From the NCBI GenBank assembly GCA_029858305.1, contig JAOUFI010000011.1, forward strand, positions 1 through 52,345: a DNA stretch of 52,345 nucleotides, written 5' to 3'. Every line of letters starts with the position of its first letter. Position 1 is the stretch's first letter. The position numbers were made by a program, and so were the translations under genes. Source of the DNA: Candidatus Thorarchaeota archaeon (GTDB lineage: Archaea > Asgardarchaeota > Thorarchaeia > Thorarchaeales > Thorarchaeaceae). The notes beneath the pieces are model-generated. The model made no database searches, had not been told where the DNA came from, and saw only the letters and a list, made by a program, of their open reading frames with translations. This document shows positions 52,106 through 52,345 of the stretch, piece by piece.

Positions 52106-52345
52106 ATGGTCACTGCGCTGTTCAAGGTTGTATTAATGGGAGATGGAAGTGTCGGGAAGACCAGTCTCCGCAGGACCTACATGGGGGAAGGTTTCCGAGC
52201 CAACTACATGATCACTATTGGTGCTGATTTTGCTGTCAAGAAGATGCAACTTGAGGGTGGTCATGATGTTAGCATTCAGATTTGGGATCTCGCAGGCCAG
52301 GAACACTTCAAGAGTGTACGTTCCACTTTCTATAGAGGCGCACAG
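52106..52345 (+). CDS. Rab/Ras-like small GTPase, C-terminus cut off
   Basis: The first 80 codons are present and the frame runs to the window edge. The P-loop is GDGSVGKT (12-19), the switch I threonine T37 lies in ITIGADF and switch II begins WDLAGQE (60-66). The ITIGADF and WDLAGQE pattern is that of the Rab branch of eukaryotic small GTPases, a family greatly expanded in Asgard archaea. The G4 and G5 motifs and any C-terminal cysteine lie outside the window, so lipid modification cannot be judged. ATG start. Confidence 0.93.
   Translation, partial: MVTALFKVVLMGDGSVGKTSLRRTYMGEGFRANYMITIGADFAVKKMQLEGGHDVSIQIWDLAGQEHFKSVRSTFYRGAQ

Overview
This window looks like a chromosomal segment from an Asgard archaeon, most plausibly Thorarchaeota-like, though the rank below Asgard is an inference. 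The archaeal signal is strong. It includes pantoate kinase plus phosphopantothenate synthetase (the archaeal CoA route), elongation factor 2, an archaeosine tRNA-guanine transglycosylase with PUA domain, a GGPP-type prenyltransferase, a tetraether-lipid-synthase-like radical SAM protein, F420 gamma-glutamyl ligase, Mtr methyltransferase subunits and a family B DNA polymerase. The Asgard signal comes from a eukaryote-like Rab-type small GTPase at the right edge, an MglA/Arf-like GTPase with a long N-terminal extension, and an EF-2 whose diphthamide loop is eroded. No insertion sequence, integrase, CRISPR array or prophage was seen.

Layout. Positions 1-8.3 kb hold coenzyme A synthesis (coaBC on the minus strand, then pantoate kinase, phosphopantothenate synthetase and panE on the plus strand), an MBL hydrolase with a class V aminotransferase, an MglA-like GTPase and a creatininase-family hydrolase. 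A tRNA-Gln(CUG) lies at 8.4 kb. From 8.8 to 19.7 kb come a methyltransferase, EF-2, an M20 peptidase, IleRS, a small zinc-ribbon protein, a MazG/HisE-like protein and the Tes-like radical SAM enzyme. The gene-poor stretch 19.7-21.1 kb has two small membrane proteins and a candidate structured RNA. From 21.1 to 28.1 kb are a fucose-isomerase-like protein, PhzF, the TldD/TldE pair, a GGPP-type synthase and an unknown protein.

Positions 28.3-37.8 kb form a cell-surface region. Two secreted proteins with a shared C-terminal anchor lie on the minus strand; one is a PHP-domain protein and the other a near-perfect tandem duplication. Divergent from them is a three-gene ABC importer. Then come tgtA and hflX (37.8-41.3 kb).

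The most interesting block is 41.5-48.7 kb. It runs methylenetetrahydrofolate-reductase-like, MtrH, soluble MtrA, second MtrH, actin-fold methanogenesis-marker-14-like ATPase, CofE and LarC, all on one strand. The first five genes are packed within a few bases of each other. None of the membrane Mtr subunits is present, so this reads as a cytoplasmic C1-methyl transfer module between a tetrahydropterin and a corrinoid, with its own probable reactivating ATPase. The window ends with a family B DNA polymerase lacking recognisable exonuclease residues, translationally coupled to a 91-residue partner, then a zinc-ribbon protein and the truncated Rab-like GTPase.

Start codons are often GTG or TTG. 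In several genes the longest reading frame begins inside the Shine-Dalgarno sequence (AGGTGAT type), so I moved some starts downstream and say so. All assignments rest on reading motifs by eye; no database search was run.
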